NCBI RefSeq assembly: GCF_900090045.1
Contig: NC_041778.1
Location: 1-64,000, forward strand
Length of the DNA: 64,000 bases
Direction: 5' to 3'
DNA from: Plasmodium malariae
Lineage: Eukaryota; Apicomplexa; Aconoidasida; Haemosporida; Plasmodiidae
Shown: in pieces, positions 13,080 to 27,399 of the stretch
How the letters are laid out: each line of letters starts with the position of its first letter
How positions within the stretch are numbered: position 1 is the stretch's first letter
Notes under the pieces: generated by a model
Told to the model about the DNA's origin: nothing
What the model saw: the letters and a program-made list of their open reading frames with translations, nothing else
Databases searched by the model: none
Translations under genes and position numbers: made by a program

Positions 13080-15685
13080 ATTATATATCTATAATATTAT
13101 AAAATACAAACTAATGAATAAATTAATAATAACATAATATTTTTTTTTATTAATACTTTTTGCTTTTTAGTAAGATATTAATAAAATATATACAACTATA
13201 ATGTACAATTAAACAACTACATATAAAAAGATATATAATAATGTATTATATATTTTTTACCTAAATGTTATATAAAAACAAATTGTATCATTAAAATAAA
13301 AGAATTTGAATTCATTCATAAATATACAATATATATAATTTAACTTTTTATTTAATGCAGTATTAAATATTTTTTATTATATGGAAATATTCATTTTATA
13401 AGCAATAGAGAATGTATAGAATATATATATATAATACGCTCCTCTATATATTAAAACGTTTATTAAGGATACTAAGGAATTTATCCTGTTTGTAATACTA
13501 ATTTTACAAGCATCATTTTTTAGAACAACTAAATTTTATTCTTAATAAATATTAATTTTTAAAGCGTAAAATAAAAAATAAAGAAAATATTTTGTGTTGT
13601 GTTAATTATAACCCATATTTTAGTTTTCTTTTATTTATAAACAATTTTTTTTTTCTGAATATAATTAAAAAAATATAATATACAATGTAATATCTTATTT
13701 ACAAAAAAATATATATTTAAAGAAAGCGAAGTACTAGTTTTTTTATTATTGTGAAATTATTTTTGAAAATTATAATTTTTATATTTATGTTATTGTATTA
13801 TTTATAAATAAAATACAGTTATGTTCATCAATCCTTTTATCTTTTGTTTTAACAATATTTATTCTGAATATAGAAATTCAATTAGAAAAAAAGAAAACCA
13901 TATAATCATGAAATAATTATTTTATATATATATGCAAGCGTATATGTATTTTTTTCATGGAATAACATATTTTAAGAAATTATAATAATACATTGTATTA
14001 AATAAAAAATAATAAATTAAATACTAAAAATACATAACTTTTTTATTAAAAAATTTATTACTCATGTTTTCATCTTTTCGTGAAGTTTTTTCTATATATG
14101 TTAGTCCAATTTTCTGTAAATCTTTTGCATATATTACCAAAAATAAAAATAAAAATTAATATTTCTGGATAATATTACTGAATAAGCAATACTTTATTAA
14201 GTATATGTAGTTGTGATAATTAAGCATATATTAATATTTAACTAAAACTTTAACTTGCAAACATAAAAAATAAAATATCATAAATAAAAATACAGGAAAA
14301 ACATTTGTACACTAATACTTATACATTACATTTATTTACTTAATTAATCTACGTAAAATAATGTAACATATAAAACAAGCCTTATTAAAACTTATTTGAT
14401 AAAACATATAATATCATTTATTTATATATTTCTTGAAACGAACAAGTTCTTTTTTTTTACTTCCATTTTGTGTTAACAATGACCTTATAAATGTAAATGA
14501 ACTATTAACTGTCAATAAAAACTATATATACCTGTACACCTTTGAAAATTTAGTAACTCTTAATATAAATATGGACGCTCAAAATAGGAAATATATTCAA
14601 AAGAAATATCTACCCCTTATTATTTTAATGTACAAAAAATAATTATTTTTTCATTTGCTTTATTGATAATTTACCTTTTCATAGATATAATCAAATATTT
14701 AAAATGTTATTATTATAAAAAAAATAAAGATAAAAGGAAATATGTAATATCTGTTAATATATGATTTACTTTAACTCATTATATTAATCTTTTATGTATG
14801 TGTAAATTAAAAAAAATAAATAGTTAATTTACTTACAAATTTTCATTATAATACATATTTAAATTAAATTACCTAAATGAGTTTAACACAATAATTAAGT
14901 AAAATATTAAATAATGAATTTAACTATTAATTTAATGTTAAAGTTATAGAACATATAAATTCTTAAAGAATTAAAAATAATAGTAATTTATTATGTATAC
15001 TGCTTTATTAAATATTAATAACCTAAAATGAATATCTTGAAAAAAAAAAAAATTATATATTAGAAATTTTTATCCTAAAATTGTGTTACAAAATACATTT
15101 CTAACAAAAATAATATTAAAGAATAAATATTATATTTTAAGCGAATAAATATATATATCCTTGCAAAAAAATATATTGCCCTCCAATCATTATATTCTAA
15201 AGAAGACATATTTATTTCTAATTTAAAACCAATAATATATTTTATAGTAACAAAAAAAAATGATCATTTTAGATTAGAAAAATATAAAAAAAATAAAATA
15301 AAAATTTTATATAAAATGTAAATTATCACAATTCAATAGTACTATATGAATTGTGTTATCATACATCTATTTTAACATACATAGACAAATATTTTTCTTG
15401 GATATCGTTTTAAATACAGAAATATATATACAAAACTAATTTAATTATCCAAGACAAAACAATATATTATAATAAAAATTACTAACATTAAAATGTTCAA
15501 ATTCAAAAAAAATTTCAGAAAATATATTTATGCTATTATATATCAAAAATACCACATATACATGTTCAGGTGTGCAATAAAAGCAATTAAGAGTATTCTT
15601 AATACATGTATAACTAAAGGTAATAAAGACGTAACTTTTATTAATTACTCCATTATATAAAAAAATATATTTACTAAAATTCATT
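13080..15685. other. AT-rich intergenic region upstream of fam-m
   Basis: Contains the motif TTTTTGAAAATTATAAT near 13760, about 680 bp upstream of the fam-m start; similar blocks lie upstream of two fam-l loci. A 69-codon open frame at 14433-14642 (+) begins with TTG and matches no family I know. An open frame at 15445-15750 (-) overlaps the fam-l 3' end and is probably not coding. Confidence 0.5.
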
Positions 15686-16637
15686 TTATCTTTTCTTATA
15701 TTTAATTTTTTCATATTTATTAACTTTTTTATGGTAGTAAAGAACACCAAATATTAACGTAATACCCAATATAACGAACAACGAGAAGTATATAAGAAAT
15801 TCAAAAAAGGGTGTTATACGTAAAATTTTGTTATTCCCCATATCAATCTTGAAAAACGAAACGAAATATGTCTCCAAAAATGTGTATAAATTATCCAATG
15901 GAGTTCTTCCTAATGAAAATTTCAATAATTTAAACAATCCCCCTCTCAAGCCATAACCACAGCAAAAATCTAATATAAGAGATATTGATAACAGAATTAA
16001 CAATATTACAGGTGTAAAAATGCGTAATTGGCATTTTTTTCGTACTACTTTTTTGTGCAGATTGTCACTAATCGTTCTGTTGTTTTTAAGAAAATCAAAA
16101 AAATCTAGTTCTTTGAATATTTTTTTTTCAAGATAAGAATAGTCTTTTATTTCAAATATATATGATTTGTTTTTCTTAGCTTGTTTCTGGTGTCCCATAC
16201 TATTCATCGAACTTTCATCTAATTGTACATATTTATATTTATCCTCTTTTTGGCTATTACTTATATTCTTTTTGTCTTTAAGTTCGTTATTTGGTATAAC
16301 ACTTTTTAATCCTACAATACTCGATATATGATCCTGTTTATATTTTCCTAGTAATCGATATGTTTTTATATCTTTTTTTTCGTAGGGATTATAATTTTCA
16401 TTTAAATATTTATTAAAAGTACTCTAAGAACACAAAGTAAATATAAATCATGTATATAAATAAAAAATATTATTCTAAGAAACAGCATTAACAAAAATTA
16501 AATATGAAAAATATAAGTAATACAAGTATCAATAATCAATATGATCACACCATATCATTGTAAAAATGACATATCCAACTTAAAATTATAAAGAAAGAAA
16601 GTGTAGTAAAAAACAGTAACTTAATATTTTGTTCCAT
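15686..16637 (-). CDS. fam-l: fam-l protein
   Basis: Intact two-exon gene: exon 1 16551-16637 (29 codons), exon 2 15686-16423, with a 127 bp intron whose donor is GTGTG. The product is about 274 residues. Exon 1 encodes a hydrophobic leader with LSWICHFYNDM, a strong family signature. Exon 2 opens STFNKYLNE and carries YRLLGKYKQD, with the Arg at residue 52 (PEXEL-like, Lys at the last position). It continues with EKKIFKELDF, FLKNNRTI, a hydrophobic segment (VILLILLSISLILDFCCGYG) and a C-terminal helix ending YYHKKVNKYEKIKYKKR. There is no ATG in the first part of exon 2, so the methionine at 16207 is internal and the true start is in exon 1. Some fam-l proteins are modelled with an RH5-like fold; their role is unknown. 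This copy lies next to a decayed pir in one copy of the fam-l/pir duplication. Confidence 0.9.
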
Positions 16638-19600
16638 TATATATACATTCAATATTGTAACATATATAGTAGGAAAAGTTTTAACAATAATATAATATGC
16701 AGCTAATGATAAACGCTAATATATTTAATTTATAAATTATTATTATTTCTTTTTTCATAATAACTTGGTAAAACATAAATAATTATAGTGCTTTCTACTA
16801 AGTTCAAAAAGAAAATTAACTATAAAAATCTGTTATGGAATTTTTAACTTAATCTAATTTTTAAAAAACTTTTATTAAAATAAAATAATTCGAATTTATT
16901 CATAAATATTCAAAATACACAAATTAACTATTGAATATAATAATTAAATGGTTTCTATATTAATTATTTTAAAGAAAAAAATAATAAAAATAAAATACAA
17001 TATTCATTAATATATATATATATTCAGTTTATAGAGAATATATAGAATATCGGTAATTTATTATTCTCTATATCAAAGGGATAATATCTAATTTTAACTT
17101 TTTAAAAATGCTTTAGAAAAACTTGTTATTATTGTTAAAAAATATTAATTGTAATAATTATATAATAAGTTAAAAGATAAATGAAGAAAAGGATACTTTG
17201 AATACTATTCTCTGATGCATTTATTATATTACTTTTGTTCTCTTATTTTCTATAATGTATATAAAAATTATAATATATATCATGCTATCAAATCTATAAA
17301 AACATATAAATTTTAAAAGTAAATAAACTAATATATTTTTTTTTCTGTATAATTTTTGAAAATTATAATATCTAAACTTTACTCATATTGTTAGCAAAAG
17401 AAATGTTTATAAACAACTAGAGCTCAGTTTTCGTTTTTTTTTTAATTAAAAATATGTAATAAGAAAATTTTTTAATATAATATAATAAAAAAAAGAAAAA
17501 AAAGAAAGAAACAAGAATTCTAGTATTAAATAGATTATTATTGGAATAACATTAGTTCAATAATTTATATCTCTATTCAATCAATAATGAAAAGGCATAT
17601 AATTTATTCTTGTTTTATTGTATCGTAGATAGAATACAAATTTTTATAAAATGAATTTATTTAAAAACGACTAAAGAAGAATAATAGAACAGTATATATA
17701 TATATTCTTTCTCTTATTAATAAATAATTAAAAAAAATAATAATATTAATATTTTACATAGAATTCCTTCTAGAAGATGATATGTCACTAGAATATTTTT
17801 ATTATTTCATAGCAATATTCCACACCCTAAAGCATAAAACTTTTATATACATATGAATCATTTTTGCAGAAAGGATATATTATAATAAAGTATTATAGTA
17901 TTTAATGTTAAAAAAAAAAAGGAATAAAGAAAAGAAAAAGGTTTATATTTGCTTCTAACAATAACTTATGTATGAGGGGTTATATGCAGATTTTACCTCC
18001 TATATTTAAGTAAAAAAAACTTTAATATATATACAATATAAATTTATAGTGATTTATGATAATATTAATTAAATTATATTATTTATTTCATTAAAATAAT
18101 ATCTTTTTAAATATATTTTTAAAATAAACACGCTATATATATTCTAAGTATAATACTTAAGATAGTTGGGCATATTCTGTACAATATATAGAATTTTTTT
18201 TCTTTATGTTTAATAATATGATTATATTATTCTGAATTTTTAGAATTAATAATTTTTTAGATTACTTAACATTCATTACCCAAGTTATTTTTTATTTTTA
18301 ATGTAATATATTAAAATTTATTAAATGTTCTCAAGTTAAAAAATTGTGTATCAACATAGAAATTTATATATCCTGTTAACATTATAACTTTAGGGTAATT
18401 ACGCTTAAGAATATAATATATATATATATTTTCACTTTTTTTAAAATAAAAAAAACTAAAATTGATTTAATATTTTTAAATCCATAAAAAATAATAATGT
18501 ATATTAGGAAATAAGGCAGATAGGTAATTGCTATTAGTTCTTTATTCATTCTTACATGTGTTCTAATTATCTATAAATTATATGACATATTTATAATTTC
18601 AGCATTCCTTTTTTATATCAATTTCATTATTATCCATTTTTATACTTAATCTTTTCTAATGTAATTTTTATTTACAGACATGTAACAAGATTTATTTTTC
18701 ATATTATAAACGTGTCCAAAATTCTCGGACTATTCTATGAATTCCTAGTTGTTTAAGTTTACCTATTTTTCTATCTGTATACAGTTCATTATTTCATAAA
18801 TATACATAATATATTTAACAATTATGGAATGTTTTAATTTATTATTTAATTTCTTTTCTTTTTTTTTGTTTATTGTTCATACTTAACAATTTATCTCATC
18901 TGAAATATTATATATTTAAAAAAATAACTAATTTTTGGATATATTTATTTTTACTTAATAAACTTAATTAATATAAGGTATATAAATACACAATATTCAT
19001 CTATAACTTTGGATAATTTTTTTTTGTTATTACAGTAAAATTCACAGAATTATAATTATTATATGTCTTGTGTTTTCCAATGAGTTCATACTACAAATAA
19101 AAATTAAAGTAATATAAGTAACAACTGATTTATTAATAATGAAATGTTAACACTAACATCATAATTTATTTCCTATATATGTACAGTTTCATTATATAGA
19201 ATAAATGCTCAAAATTAAAACTAATGCCTCAAAAATAATTAATAAATGTATATTATAACAAATGAATAACATAATAAATTTTCTTTGTATATATATATCC
19301 TTTCTATTTTCATTATCTTGTTTAATATATATCATTCACTGAAATATTTCCGTAAAAAAAAAAAAGTATATATATATAAATACGATGCATGAGTAGAAGT
19401 AAAAACGTAATGAAAAAAATATTCTCTACGAATATTTTAGTAAAAATATTAGCTCCCATTAAGACTAAATAAAAATATATATAATTATACATTTAAAAGA
19501 TATTAAGATGATTAAGGAATCGCAATAACATTATGCTGTATATATAATTTATAACTTCAACAATGATAATAAATTTTGTTCATTTAAAATATTTATAAGA

Positions 19601-20456
19601 AAGCAATAGAATTATTCATTATCATTTTTATACTTTCTTTATATAAATATTATTACTTATTTTTATTAATACTATATAGGAAAGAAATATATGAAAAATA
19701 TAGAGAGAATTGAAAAATACAACATAATTTATTATAATAATTATTGTATTTACAAAGAATAAATTACATGTTATGTACATATATTTGTAATATAATATAT
19801 ATGCTGTATATTATATATATATGTTGTAATTAAATTTGTAACTATATTATTATATATCCTGAAATATAAAGATTTCTAATATATTTTTTCCTATATATTT
19901 AAAATTATTTTAGAAACATTATTATAGAATTTTCAATTCATATTAATTATTACAACAAATGATTTTTTCTTTTGATATTTAATGAAATAATGCTAGAATC
20001 AAAAAATTATAATAACAAATAAAGCATCTGATAGTTTAAATTATAGTGCTTCTTATAATTAAATTCAGTAGAATTAGCATATAAATTATTAGTTATATAT
20101 TATAGAGAATAACATAATTAATAGAATTATATCTTATAATACTTTCTTAGGGAAATATGCAATTTATAAAATAAAATGCGATATATTCACCATATATTTT
20201 TTTTTAATCTATAATATAATATAATATAAAATTTACTAATATAATATGTTCAATGTATCATTAATATTAATGTCTTATATTAATAAGTGTAAAAATTCTT
20301 TTTTCAATATTTATGTGTTATTTATATTCTCATTATATTATTTATTTTTTCCTTTTACAGATTAATGAAATATTCCAAGAATTAATCTTTTCCTTTGTCA
20401 TATCAGTTTAAAAATAAATTACCAATTCAGCATTACAAGTAAATTACTAAATTGCT
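16638..20456. other. non-coding part of duplicated block
   Basis: Lies between the fam-l start and the pir relic. It contains TTTTTGAAAATTATAAT near 17353, about 716 bp upstream of the fam-l start. From about 18.1 kb it aligns by eye with 35.9-38.2 kb. No gene seen. Confidence 0.55.
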
Positions 20457-21218
20457 GAAGAATGGTAACCTATCCTAATTCTTCCGTCTTCTGAATGTGA
20501 AATCCCATTTTCAGCAAATATTTTTAATAATTCACGTGATTCTTCGGGAATTATGTCCTTTATTATTCCTTTTTTTTTTATTTAGGTGACTATGAATTCA
20601 GTGTCCCATGGGACTGAATTATAATATAAAATGAAAAGCAATGAAATATGTTTATATATATATAACAACAATAATATTTTAATGAAAATAAAGTGCAATT
20701 TTGTTCTTAATTTTCATATTTATTAACGATAATTCTTATATAAACTTATACAAAAAATAAAAAAGTAATAACAAAAATTCCCCATATAGTAAAACCAACA
20801 GAAAAAGCAGTTGTTAATTCATTTGAAATATAACAGTTTTAAGTAGATTCACTTCTTGTACACTTTTCCTCACTATCTATATTCGTTTCTAATTTTCTTA
20901 TAATTTCTGAATGTGTAGCTCATATAATTTTATTTTATATTCACATTTAGATCCTGCATATATATAACCTTTTATTTTTTCTTTTAACCATGCATTCAAT
21001 ACAATAAGGTACTCATGATCACTAAAACTATAACTAATTAATGTAGGAATCATATTTCTCTGTTTACAAATATTATTAAGCTTATATTCAATATTATATA
21101 TATTAATATGTGTTTCCTTTAAATGGTTTAATAAATCAAATTATCATGTAGTACCATCAAGTTTATAATCTTGTTCAAATATACAAATTATTTTTTTTTT
21201 CTTAGTTGCTCCTAAATT
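20457..21218 (-). pseudogene. pir: pir pseudogene, paralogue of the copy at 38254-39042
   Basis: Two relic exons line up with the open pir at 38254-39042. The exon 2 relic (20745-21218) still shows KETHINIYNIEYKLNNICK, a WL motif (LNAWLKEK) and the membrane helix FSVGFTIWGIFVITFLFF, spread over different frames and with stops. The exon 3 relic (20457-20618) shows FSPMGH, EESRELLKIFAENGISHS and IGYHSS, with a TGA after FSPMGH. The splice donor after exon 2 reads TT instead of GT, and the acceptor before exon 3 reads AA instead of AG. With frameshifts, nonsense codons and both splice sites of the last intron gone, the gene is inactive. I found no convincing first exon. Confidence 0.75.
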
Positions 21219-23061
21219 CTGAAAAGTAAAAAAATAAAATAATATGAAAATAAGACAATAAAAATATATTAAAAATTTAAAGAAATTACATATTCATTAT
21301 AGCTTTCAAATTAGTTTGTATAAATTATTAGGTAAATTAAGTACATAAATGCATTTTATAACAATCTTTAAAAAATTCCACTAAATGATAATATATCGAC
21401 AATAAGATATTTTAGTATTCCCCTATATATTTATTTAAATTATATGTTAAAAACATATCTACATTTACATATTTTATTATAAAGTTCAAAAAATTAATAT
21501 ATAACGTTTTTATTAATACATAAATTTTTATTAAATATTAACAATGAAATAAATAGACATAACATTTTTAATAATACTTCATTTAATAATTGGAACAAGT
21601 CAAAACAGTTTTTGTTATAAAAATTTTAGGAAATCTAATATTTTTATAGTTTTTGTTATAACAACTTATAATATATAACTTAAAGAATAAATAATTTTTT
21701 ATATAAATATTGAACTAGAATATCACCTACAGTGAAATGTTATTTTTTCTAATAAATTTACTTGAAGTATATTTCTTAGATACCATATAATAATAATAAT
21801 AAAGCATATATATTTTTCTTTTTAGTAATAATTTCTGGATAACCAAAAACATATACTAATAGTTAATCAGATTGTTTTAATTTAACATTTATTATAACAT
21901 AAATGGAAAAGAACGAAGCAATTATAAATATATTATATAAATGTACTTATAATAATAAAAATATTATATAAAATAAGAAATGAATTATTCTATTGTTTTT
22001 TTCTCCTACTATCATGTATTATTTTAAAATTTTATTCATCCATATTTTTCTATCCCTCAAGTATACATATATTTAAACTGTAAATGATATTACCCAATTA
22101 GTTTACCATTCAAATTATTTTACATTTTTATTTGTATATGGAATTTATTAATTTATAGCTTAACATAACATAAATGTTTTGTTAGAAAAAATATTGCAAA
22201 AACACTAGTACACAATTTGTTTTGTTTTAATTATATAATTTTAGAATTGTAATATTTTAAAAAATAGGTGAATTAATAAAATATATTAAATTCCTTAAAA
22301 AAACACAAAGAAATAAACATTTTCTTCTTCGCTTTATTGCAGTAATAAATTTTTATAATATATTAAACATAAAATTCATCAAGATAAATATAATAATATT
22401 ATATACATTTAACTTATGAAAATTTACAAGTATTTAAAGTACCAACTTTTCACTAGAATTTAAAGAAATTATGAATATTGTGCAATTTCATGTTATATTT
22501 CTCTAAATAGCCGTTCTAATTAATATATGACAAACAACAATAAATGTTCACTAAATATATACACATATATAAAAAAATTATGAAACCTAAAATGTTATAA
22601 CCTAAATAATGTACATACATATTGAGGTACAGATGAACTAATAAAAAATAATATATTAAATTACTAACCCAGTAAAACAAGTAATAATAATATAAATATA
22701 ATATAATAACTTAAACATAGTTTATTGGTAATTTATATACACATACAAATAAAAAAATAAATAAATTATAAATGTATATATTTTTACAGTACTTATACAG
22801 AATAAATTATAAAGACGAACAATAAAAAAAATAAAAAACTATCCATATTAAGGAAAATATAAATAATTTTAAAAGATTTTATTTAGATTAAAATTAAAAA
22901 AAATATAATTCTCATATTACGTATTAAGAGTTTTTACATATATATATTTTCAAAAAGATAAAATTACTGTATCCTAATATATAAGCATTCAATATATATA
23001 TATCCAAGAATTACCCTATTTTTTATTCTTTATATGTATTTAGAAATGCTCTTACGTAATT
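21219..23061. other. intergenic region, partly duplicated
   Basis: The first part (to about 22.4 kb) corresponds by eye to 39.04-40.1 kb of the second duplication copy. The rest is A/T low-complexity sequence. No open frame of interest. Confidence 0.5.
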
Positions 23062-23845
23062 TTACTTATTATTACCCTTGTACATATTTTTCAATAATTT
23101 ACAGTAAGTAACTAATACTGTTAAAATAAATATTGAAACAAATATTGTAAGGGATAATGTGGCAGAAAGGCCTTCTAAAATATTATCTTTTGTTAGCATT
23201 AATACCACCAATGTAGCAATACTGGACAATATAACTGGAGTAATAACAAGAATACGCCTTAGAAATTTTTGTGCAAATTCACACTTAACGTTATTTACTT
23301 CTTTGTATTCATTATCAAGTGCTTTTACCATTTTAACATTATATGTATCATCTAATCCTTTTTTAAGTTTAATAATGGATGGTGATACGTTTTTTTCCTT
23401 TTTTGACGATTTTCCTTCTAATTTTCTATGCCGTCCTTCATAGTTATTATTATTTGATGTATCAGATGACACTTTAAAGTTTTTTTTAGACATTTTTTTT
23501 AAAGGTATGCTTCCATTGGGGCAATGTAAACCTCCTTCTTCATTTAATAATCTGTCTATTCTTGCATATAATGAATTACTTAGATCAATTTTCTTAATAT
23601 ATGATATTCCATATGTATTTGTCTAAAAATATGAGCAAATATTTGATATTAAATAAAAATATAACTATTTTTGCATGAATAAAATATTAATTTTTAAAAT
23701 TAAAATGTATTATTACAAAAAAATGTATAGAAATTGTTAAATATAGCAATTATCCTACCTTGTATGAATTCTGATATGTTCGCATTAAAAGGGAAAATGC
23801 GCAGAATTTAATGAAGAAAAAGAATTTATTAGCTTGTATCATCAT
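23062..23845 (-). CDS. Plasmodium exported protein with canonical PEXEL, unknown function
   Basis: Intact two-exon gene: exon 1 23759-23845 (29 codons, starting MM), exon 2 23062-23622, with a 136 bp intron (GTAGG..TAG) in phase 0. The product is about 215 residues. The leader is hydrophobic (KFFFFIKFCAFSLL). Exon 2 carries RLLNE at residues 53-57, a textbook PEXEL (RxLxE), so export into the red cell is likely. After a basic, Ser/Asn-rich middle come two hydrophobic segments, about 156-174 (ILVITPVILSSIATLVVLML) and 186-204 (LSLTIFVSIFILTVLVTY), and a short Lys-rich tail. It has no fam-l (EKKIFKEL) or fam-m (YYTEVIDYNNG) signature, so I leave it as a separate exported protein. A second ATG directly follows the first; I use the upstream one, which keeps exon 1 at the usual length. 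An overlapping + strand open frame (23159-23443) is a shadow. Confidence 0.85.
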
Positions 23846-26800
23846 GTCAAAATTATTTACCGCCGCTAAAACTTATTCTATAATAAAATTATTATTTATA
23901 TATTTATAAAGCTTTTATTCAGTAGAAGATAGATTATAATTCTTTTTTATTGTTTCTGCCACATATATATTTTATAAATTGTATATATTATATAATTATA
24001 ACATATAATTAAATGTATAAAGAGAAAAAAAAATTTAAATGTAATTAGTAAATTTTCTATGTAAATATATTAAAATGATATAAATGGAATAGTTTCTAAA
24101 AGAACATTGAATGGTACATAATTAATGCAATTAGACTTGCTGTAAAGATAATTTACTTGGAAAAAATTTACATATATTTTATTTGCATATTATTTAAATC
24201 GTTTGGTTAATTCAGTTAGGTAATTGGATAAAATTTAATAAAACTATATAATATAAAATACATAAATTCGTCTTTTAAAAAATATTATTTTTAATTTCTT
24301 GGTTACGATTAAAATAATAAAAAATCTTTTTAAGTTAACTAATGTCTTATAAAAATTATTTTTAAAATAATTTGCTATAAGCAGAATAATTAGAACAAAA
24401 ATATAGATATACCGTAACAATTATTTAATGGAATTTAATTAATCGGAAGTATCAACAATGTCAGCTTTTTGTATATTTTGTGAAAAAACAATTAAAAGTC
24501 TGATAGATATGAATTATACGACATTTAAACGAGGTTACTTTTATTGTCATATAAGATAAATTAAATTTTAATTTTTTAATAATATATATGACATAATTTT
24601 CTTGCTCTCTGACTTTTTTCATGGCTTTTAATATTAATTGAATATATTTAATAATACAACAGTTTACAAATTAATATTAAAACTGAATACATGAACAGAC
24701 AAATGTTCTTTTCTAATAATCGTTCTATTAAAAAATAAAATATAATTAATAAAAAAAAAAATCAACGAATATTAAAAAATTATTACATGCTAGTTTAATC
24801 AATATTTATAAATAATTAATTAACTGACACTTTAATAATACTTAAGATGCAATTGTTAGCCATTTTACCTTATAATATCATACATATATTAAGTTGAGAA
24901 AATGACTTCATATAGATATGTTTAAACGATTAATCGAAATATAAGAATGAATAAATACATGTCCCATTATATGTAATAAAGGAATTAATACTAAAATTAT
25001 ATACATTATTTTTAAATATAGTATTAAAACAGTTTTATATTTTGTGCAATTTTTATTCATATGCTATTATTTACTTATGTTTCTTGAAGCGTTATGAATA
25101 TATCTCTTGTTTATTATGTAATTTTTCTACATAAAAAATTGATAGTTAGAAAGTAAATTCTTTACTTATATATTTATTAAGTTAGTAATATATCAAATAT
25201 AGTAATATTTTATAACTTTTTTCATATATATATATATATATGCTTTGTAATAATAACTTTTTTATATTTTGATGCTTAAATATATATCACTCAATATATA
25301 AAATATTTCATCATTTCATTTTTAATATATATATATATATATTAATTATATAATAAATATCATAAAAATATAGGCATATATTTATTCTATAAAATATTCT
25401 ATGATTAAATCTGATGATGAATGTATAAAAATTTAATGAAAATAACTTTTATATGTAAAACTCTATAATAAATACACTTATTATATATTTATTTTAAATA
25501 TTATGAATTTCTGCAAATTTCTTTATGAAAATAAGTGTGCTATGTATTATTAAAAAAAATTTCTTTTTAAAAACATTAAAATTTTTTAGTATTTAAAAAA
25601 CATTTTAATGTGACGTTTTTATGAAAAATTGTTAAATATATAAAATACATGTATATTTATGACTGTACATAATATTTATTAGCTTTTTCCTGTCAGATCG
25701 TTTAATGCAAAACAATAAAATTTAACTTTATTTGAGATTAAGGAATTTCTAGACTTCGTTTTTTAAAATAAATCGGTAATGCGGATGATACACAACTTAA
25801 AAAAATTCTCTTATATATGTATTTTATATGTACAATATTATTTTAAAAAACATTAATAATAATACTGTTATTTTTATCCTGTCAAAAATAAGATGTCATA
25901 TGGCTCTGTCATAAAGTTAAATAACAAAAAATTTGAGAAAAATTACATTGAAATTTTTTATTATTTTATACAATTATAATATCTATTTATAAAAAATAAT
26001 TTCAATATATTCTTCCTTTTTTCTCGAGTAGCTATATAACATAATACATATAATAATATAATATAAAAAAAGAGGAGAGAAATTTAATAGTACATTTTTT
26101 TGCTTCAAAAATATTTTATTATAATAATAAAAATAAGATAAATAATTTCAGTATAAATATGATTTACATCTTATTACTTAAATATTTTAACACCTATAAT
26201 AATATACTACAGAAAAATAACGATATATCATAAGTTAATATTCTATAATTCTTACATAGACTGTTGTACTAACTATAAAAAAGTTGTATATATAGATTTA
26301 GAAATATATTATTATCCAAATTAAAGAGATATAATATCATAAAAATGTTTTTAGAAATAATTTAAAATAATGATCATATATACTTATTACCCAAAAATAT
26401 TTTTATCGCACAATTTAGGTAATATATATTTAGAAATAAAAAAGAATATATATCATCTTCTAAGAATAAAGAACGTACTCATGGATGATACATTTGAAAT
26501 TTTGTTTTATCTTATTTTTTTTATATAAATATTTAGAATTTAAAATATTTAAATATTAAATTGAATAAATAATGTTTAAACAAATTAAATATATAAAAAA
26601 AAAAGGAATATAATATTAATAAATAACATATATATATTAAAATAATTTTTATATAGAATCCTAATATACATTTTAACTTTATAATTGTGGGTATCCGGTA
26701 CCCAATAATATGTTATTGAATAATCTAAAATATGTATAACAAAAAAAATAAAATAAAAATACATTTTAAAAATACTAGTAATACGTTATTTATATTGTAT

Positions 26801-27399
26801 TATATCATTGAAAGAAATTATTTATTAAGGAGTAAAACAAAATATATTGCTTAATATTTCATATGGCAATATTTTAATATTTGATATATATAAACTTGTT
26901 ATTTTATATATATATAAACATGTTTGTATATTCTTTTGAAACAAGTATTAATAAAACTTTCTTATACATGTTCTAATTCAAAAAGAAAATTATTTATAAT
27001 TATAATATATATTAAATAAATGAATTTCAATATTCATATTTCATACATTTTTTTTTCTTTTATAATACTCATTTTGTAATTAATTTTCTTTATTCCATTC
27101 CTATGTAAGATTATTTAATAAATATTTCTTATGGGTATAATCATATTTCACTTTAACACCATTTTAATATATTTTATGTACTTCCTATCTATTACTGTTG
27201 TGTATTATTCTAATATTTTATAGGATTACTCTACGGTATTTTCCATATATATAGAATTTACATATGTATAATATCCTATCGAATCTATTATTTCCTAATA
27301 AATAGAGATCTCATATTTATAACTATGAATATCCTAGTTTTTATTATTTTCCGAAACGTAAATAATAGAACCAATAATATTTCTTTTTATCTGTTATTC
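23846..27399. other. AT-rich intergenic region
   Basis: About 3.5 kb upstream of the exported-protein gene. All frames are closed, with several short alternating AT tracts (for example near 25228 and 25328). No gene recognised. Confidence 0.55.

Larger units (their letters stand above)
15686..22400. repeat. fam-l/pir segmental duplication, copy A
   Basis: This block and 33931-40100 hold the same order: a fam-l gene, about 3.4-3.8 kb of non-coding sequence, a pir gene, then about 1.1 kb of shared flank, all on the - strand. Non-coding stretches can be matched by eye, for example around 19500/37300, 19740/37530, 21850/39660 and 22080/39930. The copies are diverged, with many substitutions and indels, so the event is not recent. 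In this copy the pir is dead. The boundaries are approximate; the match is clearest from about 18.1 kb onward. Confidence 0.7.

Noticed and set aside
14433..14642. 69-codon + strand frame starting at TTG
   Set aside because: No ATG start, no family resemblance and no joining exon; left as unexplained rather than a gene.
15445..15750. 101-codon - strand open frame
   Set aside because: Overlaps the fam-l 3' end in another frame and shows no family motif.
23159..23443. 94-codon + strand open frame
   Set aside because: Lies antisense inside the intact exported-protein exon; no independent support.
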